Notes: a model not told the origin generated them from the sequence alone. A stretch of DNA of 53,277 nucleotides from Granulicella sp. S190 (GCF_009766095.1 NZ_LMUD01000016.1:354813-408089); one strand, 5' to 3'. Positions 36,510 to 44,527 are shown, counted from the first letter of the stretch. Program-made: numbers and translations.

Positions 36510-37459
36510 TGGAGCAGATTCCGCAGGATGGAGTGGTGGTTGCGGCTGGGACGGTGCGGGGGACGCAGTCGTTTGTGCATACGCTGACGGAGTGCTGGCG
36601 GCGGCCTTTGCTGACGGCGCTGGAGGTGCTTTGGCGTTGGGCTTACGGGGTGCCTGCGCTGCTGTTGCTGCGGTATGAGGGGCTGAGGATTCTGCAGGCT
36701 ACTCCGCTGGACTATGGGGCGCTGAAGAGTATGACGGTGCTGGATCCGATGGCTTCCACTCAGACGCTGGCGAAGGCGATGGCGTTGCTGGTGCCGGAGG
36801 TGTTGAATGTGGCGCTGTGGCTGGCTCCACTGCTGGTGGTGGCGTGGGTGGTGGTGTCGTCGGTTGGGCGGACGCTGGTGCTGCGGCGTGCGGATGGGCG
36901 GCTGCAGTCGCGGGTGGGGACGCTGATCGTGCTGCAGGCGGTGCGCGTGGTGGCGCTGCTGGGGAGTTTTGCGGTGTGGTTCTGGTGCATGGAGCGGGTG
37001 GCGGAGTGGACGGTGACCGGGCCGATGGCGGGGGGCGGAGAGCCGAACCTGGTGGGATATTTTTCGCTGGTGATTGTGGGGACGCTGGGGTTGTTTACAC
37101 TGTGGGCGGTGCTGAGCTGGGCGCTGTCGGTGGCTCCGCTATTGGCGATGCTGCGTGGGTTAGGCGTGAGGGGAAGCTTTGTGGCTGCGTTTCGGCTGGG
37201 GCCGTTGAAGTCGAAGCTGGTGGAGATCAACCTGGTGATGGGGATTGTAAAGATCGCGCTGATTGTGCTGGCGATGGTGTTTTCTGCGACTCCGCTGCCG
37301 TTTGAGAGTGTGACGACGCCTGAGTTTCTGTTCTGGTGGTGGACGGGCGTGACGATCCTTTATTTTCTTGGATCTGACTTCTTCCATGTGGCCCGGCAGG
37401 TGGCTTATCTGCAACTGTGGCGGGCGTATGAGGACGGCAAAGATTTCTCTCGCGGTTAG
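36509..37459 (+). CDS. Unknown multi-pass membrane protein coupled to leuS
   Basis: The 316-residue protein is not recognised. It has about six hydrophobic segments (near residues 42-56, 92-116, 139-162, 180-215, 240-262 and 275-292). The N terminus contains GTVRGTQSFVHTLTECWRRP, and the C terminus QVAYLQLWRAYEDGKDFSRG is hydrophilic. The start is GTG overlapping the leuS stop by one base, so translation is coupled to leucyl-tRNA synthetase. No catalytic motif, no Cys pair and no transporter signature were seen. It is probably restricted to related bacteria, where it may have a structural or envelope role. Confidence 0.8.
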   Translation: MEQIPQDGVVVAAGTVRGTQSFVHTLTECWRRPLLTALEVLWRWAYGVPALLLLRYEGLRILQATPLDYGALKSMTVLDPMASTQTLAKAMALLVPEVLNVALWLAPLLVVAWVVVSSVGRTLVLRRADGRLQSRVGTLIVLQAVRVVALLGSFAVWFWCMERVAEWTVTGPMAGGGEPNLVGYFSLVIVGTLGLFTLWAVLSWALSVAPLLAMLRGLGVRGSFVAAFRLGPLKSKLVEINLVMGIVKIALIVLAMVFSATPLPFESVTTPEFLFWWWTGVTILYFLGSDFFHVARQVAYLQLWRAYEDGKDFSRG

Positions 37460-37509
37460 GAGCTGATTCTGCATCCCATTGGAATCAGCTATTTTGCGGG
37501 AGGGTGATT

Positions 37510-37680
37510 ATGTCGTTTGGGATCTATGCGATTGGGTATTTGATTCTGATTGCGGGTGTGGCGTATCTGGCTCACCTGATGCATATTCCGCAGCATTACA
37601 TTGTGGCGATTGCGGTGATCATGCTTGGGGTTGGGATCGTGACGGGTGTGCAGAGTACGCGGCACAAGGATCCGAGTTAG
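37510..37680 (+). CDS. Tandem mini membrane protein A (56 residues)
   Basis: Two membrane segments make up nearly the whole protein: GYLILIAGVAYLAHLMHIP and then HYIVAIAVIMLGVGIVTGV, ending in a charged tail (QSTRHKDPS). The protein downstream is a clear paralog with the same layout, which strongly supports both as real genes. GGGAGG lies about nine bases before the ATG. Function unknown; a small two-helix membrane protein could modulate a larger complex. Confidence 0.75.
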   Translation: MSFGIYAIGYLILIAGVAYLAHLMHIPQHYIVAIAVIMLGVGIVTGVQSTRHKDPS

Positions 37681-37796
37681 AGCAGGAAAGACGGGCCGAT
37701 GAAACTAAGAGGGTACTAAAGTTTTTTGTCTGGCTGGTGAAGATTGGGCATCCTACTTTTACGGGCCCACTTCATTTCCCCCACTGGAGAGAGACA

Positions 37797-37991
37797 ATGT
37801 CTTCCGTCCTCTATGTTGCCGGATACCTCGTGCTGATCGCCGGTGTTTCTTACCTGGCCTATTTGAGTCATATTCCTGAGTCGTACATCGTCGCCATTGC
37901 GGCCATCCTGCTGGGTATCGGCGTGGTGAGCGGGATGGAGAGCGTGCGACTGAAGAACTCTCACTATCGTCGGCGGCCTGGGGTTTACTGA
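37797..37991 (+). CDS. Tandem mini membrane protein B (64 residues)
   Basis: A paralog of the protein at 37510: GYLVLIAGVSYLAYLSHIP and SYIVAIAAILLGIGVVSGM align without gaps to its neighbour, about 70% identical over the core. It has a longer basic tail (RLKNSHYRRRPGVY). GGAGAGAG precedes the ATG. The frame is open upstream to 37479, but that part has no similarity to protein A. Function unknown. Confidence 0.8.
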   Translation: MSSVLYVAGYLVLIAGVSYLAYLSHIPESYIVAIAAILLGIGVVSGMESVRLKNSHYRRRPGVY

Positions 37992-38028
37992 GACATCGGC
38001 TTTCCTTTTTATATACAAGATTGGTCTT

Positions 38029-38067
38029 GCCCTGCGCGGGCGGCGGTCACTTCGTGACTTGTATACC
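38029..38067. repeat. Dispersed intergenic repeat, copy 2 (5' shortened)
   Basis: Begins in the middle of the element (CCCTGCGCGGGCGGC), then GGTCACTTCGTGACTT and GTATACC. It lies upstream of guaA. The left part seen in copies 1 and 3 is missing or diverged. Confidence 0.85.
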
Positions 38068-38120
38068 GGCTTCGCCGTGGGCCTCCCGATGGTCGACGGA
38101 TTCCTGACGCGACCAACGTT

Positions 38121-38126
38121 TACACT
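38121..38126 (+). promoter_or_regulatory. Candidate -10 element of guaA
   Basis: TACACT ends six bases before the GTG start of guaA. If it is the -10 box, the message is leaderless. No convincing -35 box was found. Confidence 0.45.
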
Positions 38127-38132
38127 TGGTAG

Positions 38133-39692
38133 GTGGATACCTCAACGATCGTCATTCTGGATTTTGGGTCGCAGTATACGCAGCTGATTGCGCGGCGTAT
38201 TCGCGAGTTCAATGTTTTTTCTGTCGTGCTGCCGTGTACGACTCCGCCGGAGAAGGTAAAGGCGCTGAACCCAAAGGGCGTGATTCTTTCGGGGGGGCCT
38301 TGCTCCGTGTATGACGCGGACGCTCCTGAGGCCGATGCGGGTGTGTTGGCGATGGGCGTGCCAGTGCTCGGGATCTGCTACGGGCTGCAATATATCGTGC
38401 ATCACCTGGGGGGTAAGGTAGTCGGTGCAGCGGCGCGTGAGTACGGCCATGCCGAGGTGACAGTCGTGGCGGAGACGCCGTTGTTCCGTGGACTGCCGGG
38501 AACGATGGATGTGTGGATGTCGCATGCCGACCATGCGGAAGAGCTGCCGGAGGGGTTTGAGCTGACGGCGAAGACGTCCAATGCGGTGGCGGGGATTGCG
38601 GACGAGGCGAGGAAGATCTGGGCGGTGCAGTTTCATCCAGAGGTTGCGCATACCAGGCAGGGGATGGAGCTGCTGAAGAACTTCTGCCTGGATATCTGTG
38701 GGGCGGAGCAGGACTGGACGCCGGAGCATTTTATTCAGTCGACGGTGGAGCGGGTGCGGGCGCAGGTGGGGACGGGACATGCGATCTGCGGATTGAGTGG
38801 CGGTGTGGATTCGAGCGTGGCCGCAGTGCTGGTGGCGAAGGCGATTGGCGAGCGGCTGACGTGCATTTTTGTGAACAACGGCGTGCTGCGCAAGGACGAG
38901 TTTCTGAAGGTGCAGACGACGATGCGCGAGCAGCTGGGGCTGAACGTGGTGGCTGTGGATTCGAGTGAAAGATTCCTGGCGAAGCTTGCGGGCGTCACTG
39001 ATCCGGAGCAGAAGCGGAAGGTGATTGGGAACGAGTTTATTGCGGTGTTCGATGATGAGGCGAAGAAGATCTTCGAGGCCGAAAAAAGTTCAGGGGAGGA
39101 GATCGCCTGGCTGGTGCAGGGGACGCTGTATCCGGATGTGATCGAGTCGAGCAGCGTGCATGGGCCGAGTCATACGATCAAGAGCCATCACAATGTGGGC
39201 GGGCTGCCTGCGGATATGAAGTTGAAGCTGATTGAGCCGCTGCGGGATCTGTTCAAGGACGAGGTTCGGCGGATTGGGCGGGACCTGGGGATGCCTGACG
39301 ACATTATTGAGCGGCAGCCGTTTCCGGGACCGGGGCTTGCAGTGAGGATTCTGGGCGAGGTGACGGCGGAGCGGGTGGCGATTCTGCAGGAGGCCGACCA
39401 GATTGTGGTGGATGAGATCAAGAAGGCTGGGCTGTATCGGAAGGTTTGGCAGAGCTTTGCGGTGCTGCTGCCGGTGAAGTCTGTTGGTGTGATGGGGGAT
39501 CAGCGGACTTACGCGAATACTTGCGCGGTGCGGGCGGTGGAGAGCGAGGATGGGATGACGGCGGATTGGGCTCCACTGCCTTATGAGGTGCTACGGACCA
39601 TTTCGAGCAGGATTGTGAGCGAGGTGCGGGGGATCAACCGGGTGGTGTACGACATTACGTCGAAGCCGCCGGGGACGATTGAGTGGGAGTAG
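38133..39692 (+). CDS. guaA: GMP synthase (glutamine-hydrolysing)
   Basis: The 519-residue enzyme converts XMP to GMP in purine synthesis. The N-terminal class I glutamine amidotransferase has GICYGLQYI (catalytic Cys near residue 82) and QFHPEVAHT (His) with Glu. The central ATP pyrophosphatase has the P-loop LSGGVDSSVAA, and the C-terminal dimerisation domain ends YDITSKPPGTIEWE as usual. GTG 38133 gives the expected short N terminus before ILDFGSQYTQLIARRIRE; there is no clear ribosome site, and a -10-like box lies 6 bases upstream. It is flanked on both sides by the same dispersed repeat. Confidence 0.97.
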   Translation: MDTSTIVILDFGSQYTQLIARRIREFNVFSVVLPCTTPPEKVKALNPKGVILSGGPCSVYDADAPEADAGVLAMGVPVLGICYGLQYIVHHLGGKVVGAAAREYGHAEVTVVAETPLFRGLPGTMDVWMSHADHAEELPEGFELTAKTSNAVAGIADEARKIWAVQFHPEVAHTRQGMELLKNFCLDICGAEQDWTPEHFIQSTVERVRAQVGTGHAICGLSGGVDSSVAAVLVAKAIGERLTCIFVNNGVLRKDEFLKVQTTMREQLGLNVVAVDSSERFLAKLAGVTDPEQKRKVIGNEFIAVFDDEAKKIFEAEKSSGEEIAWLVQGTLYPDVIESSSVHGPSHTIKSHHNVGGLPADMKLKLIEPLRDLFKDEVRRIGRDLGMPDDIIERQPFPGPGLAVRILGEVTAERVAILQEADQIVVDEIKKAGLYRKVWQSFAVLLPVKSVGVMGDQRTYANTCAVRAVESEDGMTADWAPLPYEVLRTISSRIVSEVRGINRVVYDITSKPPGTIEWE

Positions 39693-39694
39693 GG

Positions 39695-39753
39695 CTGTCC
39701 TGCCGGACGGGCGCCCTGCGCGGGCAGCGGTCACTTCGTGACTTGTATACCTT
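39695..39753. repeat. Dispersed intergenic repeat, copy 3
   Basis: Contains CTGTCCTGCCGGACGGGCG, CCCTGCGCGGGCAGC, GGTCACTTCGTGACTT and GTATACC. It fills the gap between convergent guaA and the symporter gene and could act there as a terminator or processing hairpin. Confidence 0.9.
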
Positions 39754-39756
39754 TTT

Positions 39757-41268
39757 CTAGCCTACGTAGGCTGAGGCTTCGGTGACGTCGGTTCCTGGGT
39801 CTAGCTTGATTGCGCGGAATAGTACCGTTAGCACGGCGGAGACGGCCAGATTCAGAAGCAGCGCGGGCACTGCTGCGTACATGGGATAGGTGCTTCCGAA
39901 GAGGTGCAGCGGGTAGACCGAACTCTTGAGGCCTAACGCTACTGCCATTGCCGTGCCGCTGGACATGCCTGCTGCCCAACCGATGAGAAGAGCCCAGGGG
40001 TTGAACCAGCGGGCGAAGACGCCTACTACGACCGATGGGAAGAGCTGGGCCATCCAGATGCCGCCGAGGAGCTGCATCTCGATGGCGTAGGGTGCGGGGA
40101 GCTTGAGGACGAAGAGCAGTGCGCCGAACTTCACGACGAGGGAGACGAGCTTGGCCATGCGCGACTCTTCTTCGGGGAGCATCTTGCGGCGGAGGAGCGC
40201 GCCGTAGAGGTTGCGGGTGAAGAGGTTGGAGGCGGCGATGGACATGATGGCTGCCGGAACCAGCGCGCCGATGGCGATGGCGGCGAGACAGAAGCCGGCG
40301 AACCACTCGGGGAACATCTTAAGGAAGAGCAGCGGGACGGCCTGGTTGGGGTCCTTGGTGACGACGCCTGCGGCCAGTGCGAGGTAGCCGAGCAGGGCGA
40401 TGAGGCCGAGAAGGAAGCTATAGGCAGGCAGCATGGCTGCGTTGCGACGGACTACGTTGGCAGATTGCGCGCTGAGGACCGCGGTGGCGGTGTGGGGGTA
40501 GAGCATTAGCGCGATGGCTGAGCCGACGGCGAGGGTGGAGTAGCCGAGGAACTGGCCCTGCTTGAGATGGATGGTGGCGGTGGGCGTGTGGTGGGCGAGG
40601 AGCTGATTGGCGAGCTCGAAGACGCGCGCGTAGCCGCCGAGTTTGTGAGGGATGTAGATGAGGGCGGCGAGGACCATGATGTAGAGCATCACGTCCTTGA
40701 CGATGGCGATGACGGCGGGGGCGCGGAGTCCGCTGGAGTAGGTGTAGGCGGCGAGGATAACGAAGGCTGCGGCCAGGGGCCACTCGCCGTGAATACCCAT
40801 GGCACCGATGACGACGCGGATGCCGACGAGCTGGAGGGCGATGTAGGGCATGAGGGCGAGGACGCCGGTGAGGGCGATGGCAATGGTGAGCCAGCGGTTG
40901 CCGTAGCGGCCGCCAACGAAGTCCGCGAAGGTTATGTAACCGTGGCGGTGGCATACGGTCCAGAGCCGGGGCAGGACGAGCATCATGTAAGGGTAGGCGA
41001 TGACGGCGTAGGGTACGGCGAAGAATCCGATGGCGCCGGCGCCGTAGAGCGCTGCCGGGACAGCGATGACGGTATAGGCGGTGTAGAGGTCGCCGCCGAT
41101 GAGGAACCAGGTGATCCAGGTGCCGAAGCTGCGGCCTGCGAGACCCCACTCCTCGAGGGAGGCCATGCCTGCTTTGGGCCTTCGCCAGCGCGCGGCCCAG
41201 AATCCGGCCAGGGTTACGAGCAGAAAGAAGAAGCAGAAGACCACTAATGCCGTCGTATGCAGTTGCAA
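39757..41268 (-). CDS. MctP-like monocarboxylate sodium:solute symporter
   Basis: The 503-residue protein has about 13 membrane segments and matches the sodium:solute symporter family. Its N-terminal part (SLEEWGLAGRSFGTWITWFL, GGDLYTAYTVIAVPAALYGAG, HRHGYITFADFVGGRYGNRW) is close to the rhizobial uptake permease MctP for lactate, pyruvate and related short acids. Later segments include YSSGLRAPAVIAIVKD and YPHTATAVLSAQS. It probably takes up pyruvate, lactate or propionate across the inner membrane. It follows a lipoprotein gene on the same strand (99 bp) and is convergent with guaA, with repeat copy 3 between them. The exact substrate is inferred from similarity. Confidence 0.87.
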   Translation of the reverse strand: MQLHTTALVVFCFFFLLVTLAGFWAARWRRPKAGMASLEEWGLAGRSFGTWITWFLIGGDLYTAYTVIAVPAALYGAGAIGFFAVPYAVIAYPYMMLVLPRLWTVCHRHGYITFADFVGGRYGNRWLTIAIALTGVLALMPYIALQLVGIRVVIGAMGIHGEWPLAAAFVILAAYTYSSGLRAPAVIAIVKDVMLYIMVLAALIYIPHKLGGYARVFELANQLLAHHTPTATIHLKQGQFLGYSTLAVGSAIALMLYPHTATAVLSAQSANVVRRNAAMLPAYSFLLGLIALLGYLALAAGVVTKDPNQAVPLLFLKMFPEWFAGFCLAAIAIGALVPAAIMSIAASNLFTRNLYGALLRRKMLPEEESRMAKLVSLVVKFGALLFVLKLPAPYAIEMQLLGGIWMAQLFPSVVVGVFARWFNPWALLIGWAAGMSSGTAMAVALGLKSSVYPLHLFGSTYPMYAAVPALLLNLAVSAVLTVLFRAIKLDPGTDVTEASAYVG

Positions 41269-41367
41269 TCGATTCCCCAGTTCTGAAGATTTGCAGCGCT
41301 CAGAGGTAGGAGCATCTTAGCGCAGTTGGAGTGTGCGAGATGGGTTGTGGCGATGAGGAGGCAGGGA

Positions 41368-41934
41368 CTAGCTTCGTCCGTTTTCGGTCCACTCGTAGAC
41401 GACGACGCCGAGGTCGTTGAGGGTTTTGATCACGGTCTCCATGTTTCTGCGGACCTCGGGGCGTGCGCTGACGGGGATCTCGTGCGCCTCTTCTACTGCG
41501 ATGACGCGACCGTAGGGCCAGGAGCTCTCGGGGATGGAGTTGAGCGCGGTGGGGAGGTCGGCTACGCGGACGTTGAGGTCGCGACGGCGCGCGCCGATGG
41601 GACGCAGCATTCCGCCGAGGCCCATATCGCTCTTGTTGGCGTCGGCGACGACGACGTGCAGGGTTGCCATGCCGCCCTGGACGGTGAGGTAGGGATTCTC
41701 CCAGAGGTTGAGGCTTTTGACGGCCATGTAGCGGGTCTTCGAGGGTGGGGGGATGAGCTCCATCTGCTCGCGGGCGAGGTTGGTCTCCTGCTGCTGCTCG
41801 GCGGCGAGGGCCTTGGTTTCGGCGAGGTTGGGTGCGGCGGGGCGGGAGCAGCCAGAGAGGGCTAACGCAAGCAGGAGGGCGGGACAGAGCGGCGAAGACT
41901 TAGGCACGATCACCAGCATACCAAGGTGAGGCAT
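41368..41934 (-). CDS. Predicted lipoprotein of unknown function
   Basis: Up to 188 residues. A lipobox is clear: PALLLALALSGCSR, with Cys as the acylation site; starting at the second Met (MLVIVPKSSP, 41919) gives a more usual signal length. The mature part has a Gln-rich stretch (ALAAEQQQETNLAREQ) and a conserved-looking region YMAVKSLNLWENPYLTVQGG, then TLHVVVADANKSDMGLGG. No family recognised. It may be co-transcribed with the symporter downstream and the crotonase upstream (77-bp gap), all on the minus strand. Confidence 0.75.
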   Translation of the reverse strand: MPHLGMLVIVPKSSPLCPALLLALALSGCSRPAAPNLAETKALAAEQQQETNLAREQMELIPPPSKTRYMAVKSLNLWENPYLTVQGGMATLHVVVADANKSDMGLGGMLRPIGARRRDLNVRVADLPTALNSIPESSWPYGRVIAVEEAHEIPVSARPEVRRNMETVIKTLNDLGVVVYEWTENGRS

Positions 41935-42011
41935 CGATCAAAAGACCAAAGTTCCCTGTGATTACCTGCAAAGACCGAGGATCTCGATACCAGTCTTCCA
42001 AGACAGGGTGG

Positions 42012-42800
42012 CTATCGGCCTGTCCAGACGGGGGGGCGTTTCTCGAGAAAGGCCCGGGTGCCCTCTTGCTTGTCCTCGGTTCCAGAGAGCCGGCCGAAGA
42101 TCTTTGCCTCGAGCTCGATGGACTCTTCGAGGCGGATCTCGCTGCCCTCGCGAACGGCCTGGAGGCAGGCAGCGACTGCGAGCGGAGCCATGCCTGCGAT
42201 GGTCTTAGCGAGGGCGTGGGCTCGCTCCATGAGCTTGCCAGTTGGAAGAACCTCGTCGACCAGGCCGATGCGGAGGGCTTCGGCGGCGTTGATCATGTCT
42301 CCTGTGAGCAGGAGTTTGAGCGCCATGGGCTGGCCTACGAGACGTGGGAGGCGCTGGGAGCCGCCGTAGCCGGGGATGAGGCCCAGTTTGACCTCGGGCT
42401 GGCCGAGGCGGGCGGTCTCGCTGGCGAGGCGAAGGGTGCAGGCCATGGCGAGCTCACAGCCGCCGCCGAGCGCGAAGCCGTTGATGCAGGCGATGACGGG
42501 CTTGCCGCAGGTTTCGATGAGGCGGAAGACGCCCTGGCCGCGGCGCGCCTTGGCTTCTCCTGCAGCGGCGTCGGTGTTGGCGAGCTCGTTGATGTCTGCG
42601 CCAGCGGCGAAGGCTTTTTCGCCGGAGCCGGTGAGGAGGATGACGCGGACGGCGGGGTCGACGGCGAGCGCGGAGAAGACGGCTTCGAGCTCATTGAAGA
42701 CCTGAGTGTTGAGGGCGTGGAGGACCTGGGGCCGGTTCAGGGTCACTTGCGCGACCTGATCGTTGACCTCGCACAGCAGCGTCTCGTAGTTCACTGACAT
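42012..42800 (-). CDS. Enoyl-CoA hydratase/isomerase (crotonase family)
   Basis: The 262-residue protein is a crotonase-fold enzyme, probably hydrating 2-enoyl-CoA in fatty acid or amino acid breakdown. Motifs: VTLNRPQVLHALNTQ, KAFAAGADINELA (oxyanion-hole strand), GFALGGGCELAMACTLRLAS (first catalytic Glu region) and GQPEVKLGLIPGYGGSQRLPR (second Glu and the second oxyanion Gly). Both glutamates of true hydratases appear to be present. Length is standard. The start MSVNYETLLCEV is preceded by GGAGGATGTC. It is divergent from the VOC-RibH gene. It could also act on short or branched acyl-CoAs. Confidence 0.93.
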   Translation of the reverse strand: MSVNYETLLCEVNDQVAQVTLNRPQVLHALNTQVFNELEAVFSALAVDPAVRVILLTGSGEKAFAAGADINELANTDAAAGEAKARRGQGVFRLIETCGKPVIACINGFALGGGCELAMACTLRLASETARLGQPEVKLGLIPGYGGSQRLPRLVGQPMALKLLLTGDMINAAEALRIGLVDEVLPTGKLMERAHALAKTIAGMAPLAVAACLQAVREGSEIRLEESIELEAKIFGRLSGTEDKQEGTRAFLEKRPPVWTGR

Positions 42801-42838
42801 CCTCCAGTTCGATCAAGCTTGCATCGCACTCCAGACGA

Positions 42839-42844
42839 TACAAT
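42839..42844 (+). promoter_or_regulatory. Candidate -10 element of the ribH fusion gene
   Basis: TACAAT ends seven bases before the ATG. No ribosome site lies between, so the message would be leaderless. TTGCAT at 42819-42824 is a weak, closely spaced -35 candidate. Confidence 0.45.
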
Positions 42845-42851
42845 CGAATCT

Positions 42852-43733
42852 ATGATTAAGGGAATTACGCTAGTCAGCGCGGTTGGTTCTGGCGTTGAGT
42901 ACGACCGCATGAGCAGCCTGTTTTCCGCCCTGGGCTTTGAAGCGGGGAAGGGCTGGGAGGATGCACAGGGCCGCGGTGCGGCATTTCTTGCGCCGATCGG
43001 CAACATCGAGTTTGTCACGGGGAGGGCACCTGCTGTGCCTCCTGTGCTGGTGGAGGTGACGCAGCTCGATCACATTCGGACACTGGTGGAGAAGTGGCTG
43101 CTGGCGAGCTACCGGACGGAGGAGATTGCTACCTTGCTGTCGGAGGTTGAGCTGACGCACTGGAACAGCCGCCTGTTTACGGTGCAGCTGACTACCGAGT
43201 TGAAGCTGGGATTCTGGCAGTCGGAGAATCCGCTGCATGGGCAGGTGGAGGCGATCGAGGGCGACCTGAGTGCGGCGAATATGCGGTTTGCGGTGGTGAC
43301 GACGCGCTGGAATACGGTGATTACCGATCGGCTGCTGCAGGGTTCGCTGGATGCATTGCATCGCAGCGGCGCAGCGCGGTCCGATGTTGAGGTGGTTCGG
43401 GTTCCTGGCGCGTGGGAGGTTCCTTCGGCGGCGCGAACGCTGGCAGAGTCGAAGAAGTTCGACGCGATTATTACGCTGGGATGCCTGCTGCGCGGAGAGA
43501 CGGCTCACTATGAGGCGATTTATAACGAGGTGGCGCGAGGGATCGGCCAGTCGCAACAGGAGACCGGGATTCCGCATGCGTTTGGCGTGCTGACCTGCGA
43601 GACGTTGGAGCAGGCGCTGGATCGCGCGGGTCTGAAGGCAGGGAACAAGGGATTTGAAGCGGCGAGTGCCGCGATTGAGATGGTGTCGATTCAGCGCAAG
43701 CTGGCCGCACAGAATGGCCAGGTGAAGAAATAA
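42852..43733 (+). CDS. ribH: Lumazine synthase fused to an N-terminal VOC/glyoxalase-like domain
   Basis: The 293-residue protein has a C-terminal 6,7-dimethyl-8-ribityllumazine synthase (about 135-290), which makes the riboflavin precursor. It shows RFAVVTTRWNTVITDRLLQG, VRVPGAWEVPSAARTLA, LGCLLRGETAHYEAIYNEVA with catalytic His219, and GIPHAFGVLTCETLEQAL. The first 125 residues are extra: ITLVSAVGSGVEYDRMSSLF, GNIEFVTGRA and ELKLGFWQSE resemble one or two vicinal-oxygen-chelate half-motifs, although metal-ligand His and Glu are not obvious. Normal RibH is near 155 residues. ATG 42852 is preferred to an upstream TTG because it follows a -10-like box. It overlaps nusB by one base. The role of the extra domain is unknown. 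Confidence 0.85.
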   Translation: MIKGITLVSAVGSGVEYDRMSSLFSALGFEAGKGWEDAQGRGAAFLAPIGNIEFVTGRAPAVPPVLVEVTQLDHIRTLVEKWLLASYRTEEIATLLSEVELTHWNSRLFTVQLTTELKLGFWQSENPLHGQVEAIEGDLSAANMRFAVVTTRWNTVITDRLLQGSLDALHRSGAARSDVEVVRVPGAWEVPSAARTLAESKKFDAIITLGCLLRGETAHYEAIYNEVARGIGQSQQETGIPHAFGVLTCETLEQALDRAGLKAGNKGFEAASAAIEMVSIQRKLAAQNGQVKK

Positions 43734-44155
43734 TGGGAACTCGCAGAAAGTCTCGCGAACTAACCATGCAGATGCTGTTCCAGGGAGACCTGGGCAAACA
43801 GACACCAGATCAGGTACAGAAGCTCTTCTGGGCTTCGGTGGAGGATGTCGACAGCGAGACGCGTGGATTCGCCGAGGATCTCTACCGGATTGCGACGACG
43901 CGCGATGAAGAGATCGACAAGCTGATTGAGGCGCATGCGCAGAACTGGCGGCTGGAGCGGATGCCGGTGGTGGATCGAAATCTGCTGCGCGCGTCGGTGG
44001 CTGAGATGCTGGGATTTCCGAAGACGCCTGCTGCGATCATCATCAACGAGACGCTTGAGATTGGCAGGCGGTATGCTGCGCCGGAGTCGATTCATTTCCT
44101 CAACGGCGTTCTGGATGCGATTGCGCGTGATTTGCTGAAGAAGCGGCTGGCGTAG
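43733..44155 (+). CDS. nusB: Transcription antitermination factor NusB
   Basis: The 140-residue all-helical protein binds boxA RNA with S10 and prevents early termination in rRNA operons. Landmarks are RRKSRELTMQMLFQGDL, VVDRNLLRASVAEMLGFP and the IINETLEIGRRYAAPESIHF segment, then NGVLDAIARDLLKKR. The ATG overlaps the ribH stop by one base (TAATG), so translation is coupled; ribH-nusB linkage is common in bacteria. Length is normal. Confidence 0.95.
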   Translation: MGTRRKSRELTMQMLFQGDLGKQTPDQVQKLFWASVEDVDSETRGFAEDLYRIATTRDEEIDKLIEAHAQNWRLERMPVVDRNLLRASVAEMLGFPKTPAAIIINETLEIGRRYAAPESIHFLNGVLDAIARDLLKKRLA

Positions 44156-44223
44156 GGTGGCTGCGGTTGGAGCGGGCTAGACGGTTATGGCAGTTTGCCT
44201 AATGGGTGGAATGGCAAACTGCA

Positions 44224-44245
44224 TTTTCCCTTTGGGAATGACAAC
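44224..44245. repeat. Palindromic repeat of the GGGAATGAC type
   Basis: TTTTCCCTTTGGGAATGACA carries arms TTCCC and GGGAA followed by TGACA, like the units at 26667-26990 and 44439. Confidence 0.7.
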
Positions 44246-44375
44246 TAGCGGGATTGCAGTTGCGAAGTCGGCAATGAAGAGTGCCGAGTATCAGGAGAAG
44301 CTATAGGGATGTTTTCGCCAGCTTTGCAAGCATCGTTGCTTTTCCTTTTAGGAATTTGCGTGATGGCAGAAATAC

Positions 44376-44420
44376 GGGGGTCTCTCCACTTCGCTGCGCT
44401 TCGGTCGAGATGACGAATTT
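44376..44420. repeat. Dispersed element containing CTTCGGTCGAGATGAC
   Basis: The core CCACTTCGCTGCGCTTCGG followed by TCGAGATGAC is a motif I associate with intergenic repeats in many bacteria, including acidobacteria. That association is from memory; only one copy is seen here. Confidence 0.5.
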
Positions 44421-44438
44421 TGGTAACAGTAAGAAGCA

Positions 44439-44476
44439 GATTCCCTTCGGGAATGACAAGCAAAGGGAGTGACAGG
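44439..44476. repeat. Palindromic repeat of the GGGAATGAC type
   Basis: GATTCCCTTCGGGAATGACA is followed by AGCAAAGGGAGTGACAGGC. It has the same context (GCAGAT before the palindrome, TGACA then CAAA after it) as units near 26735-26990, 17 kb away. Confidence 0.8.
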
Positions 44477-44494
44477 CAAAGCTTCCTTCGGGCA

Positions 44495-44527
44495 AAGAAA
44501 GCCCTCTCGGAGTGAGAGGGCTTTCTT
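44495..44527. terminator. Bidirectional terminator between nusB and the lipoprotein gene
   Basis: A perfect 14-bp stem, AAGAAAGCCCTCTC and GAGAGGGCTTTCTT, with loop GGAGT. It serves convergent genes; the T-rich part is inside the stem end. Confidence 0.85.

Noticed and set aside
44281..44472. 63-codon ORF ending IPFGNDKQRE
   Set aside because: It translates dispersed repeat elements; such peptides are typical mis-annotations.
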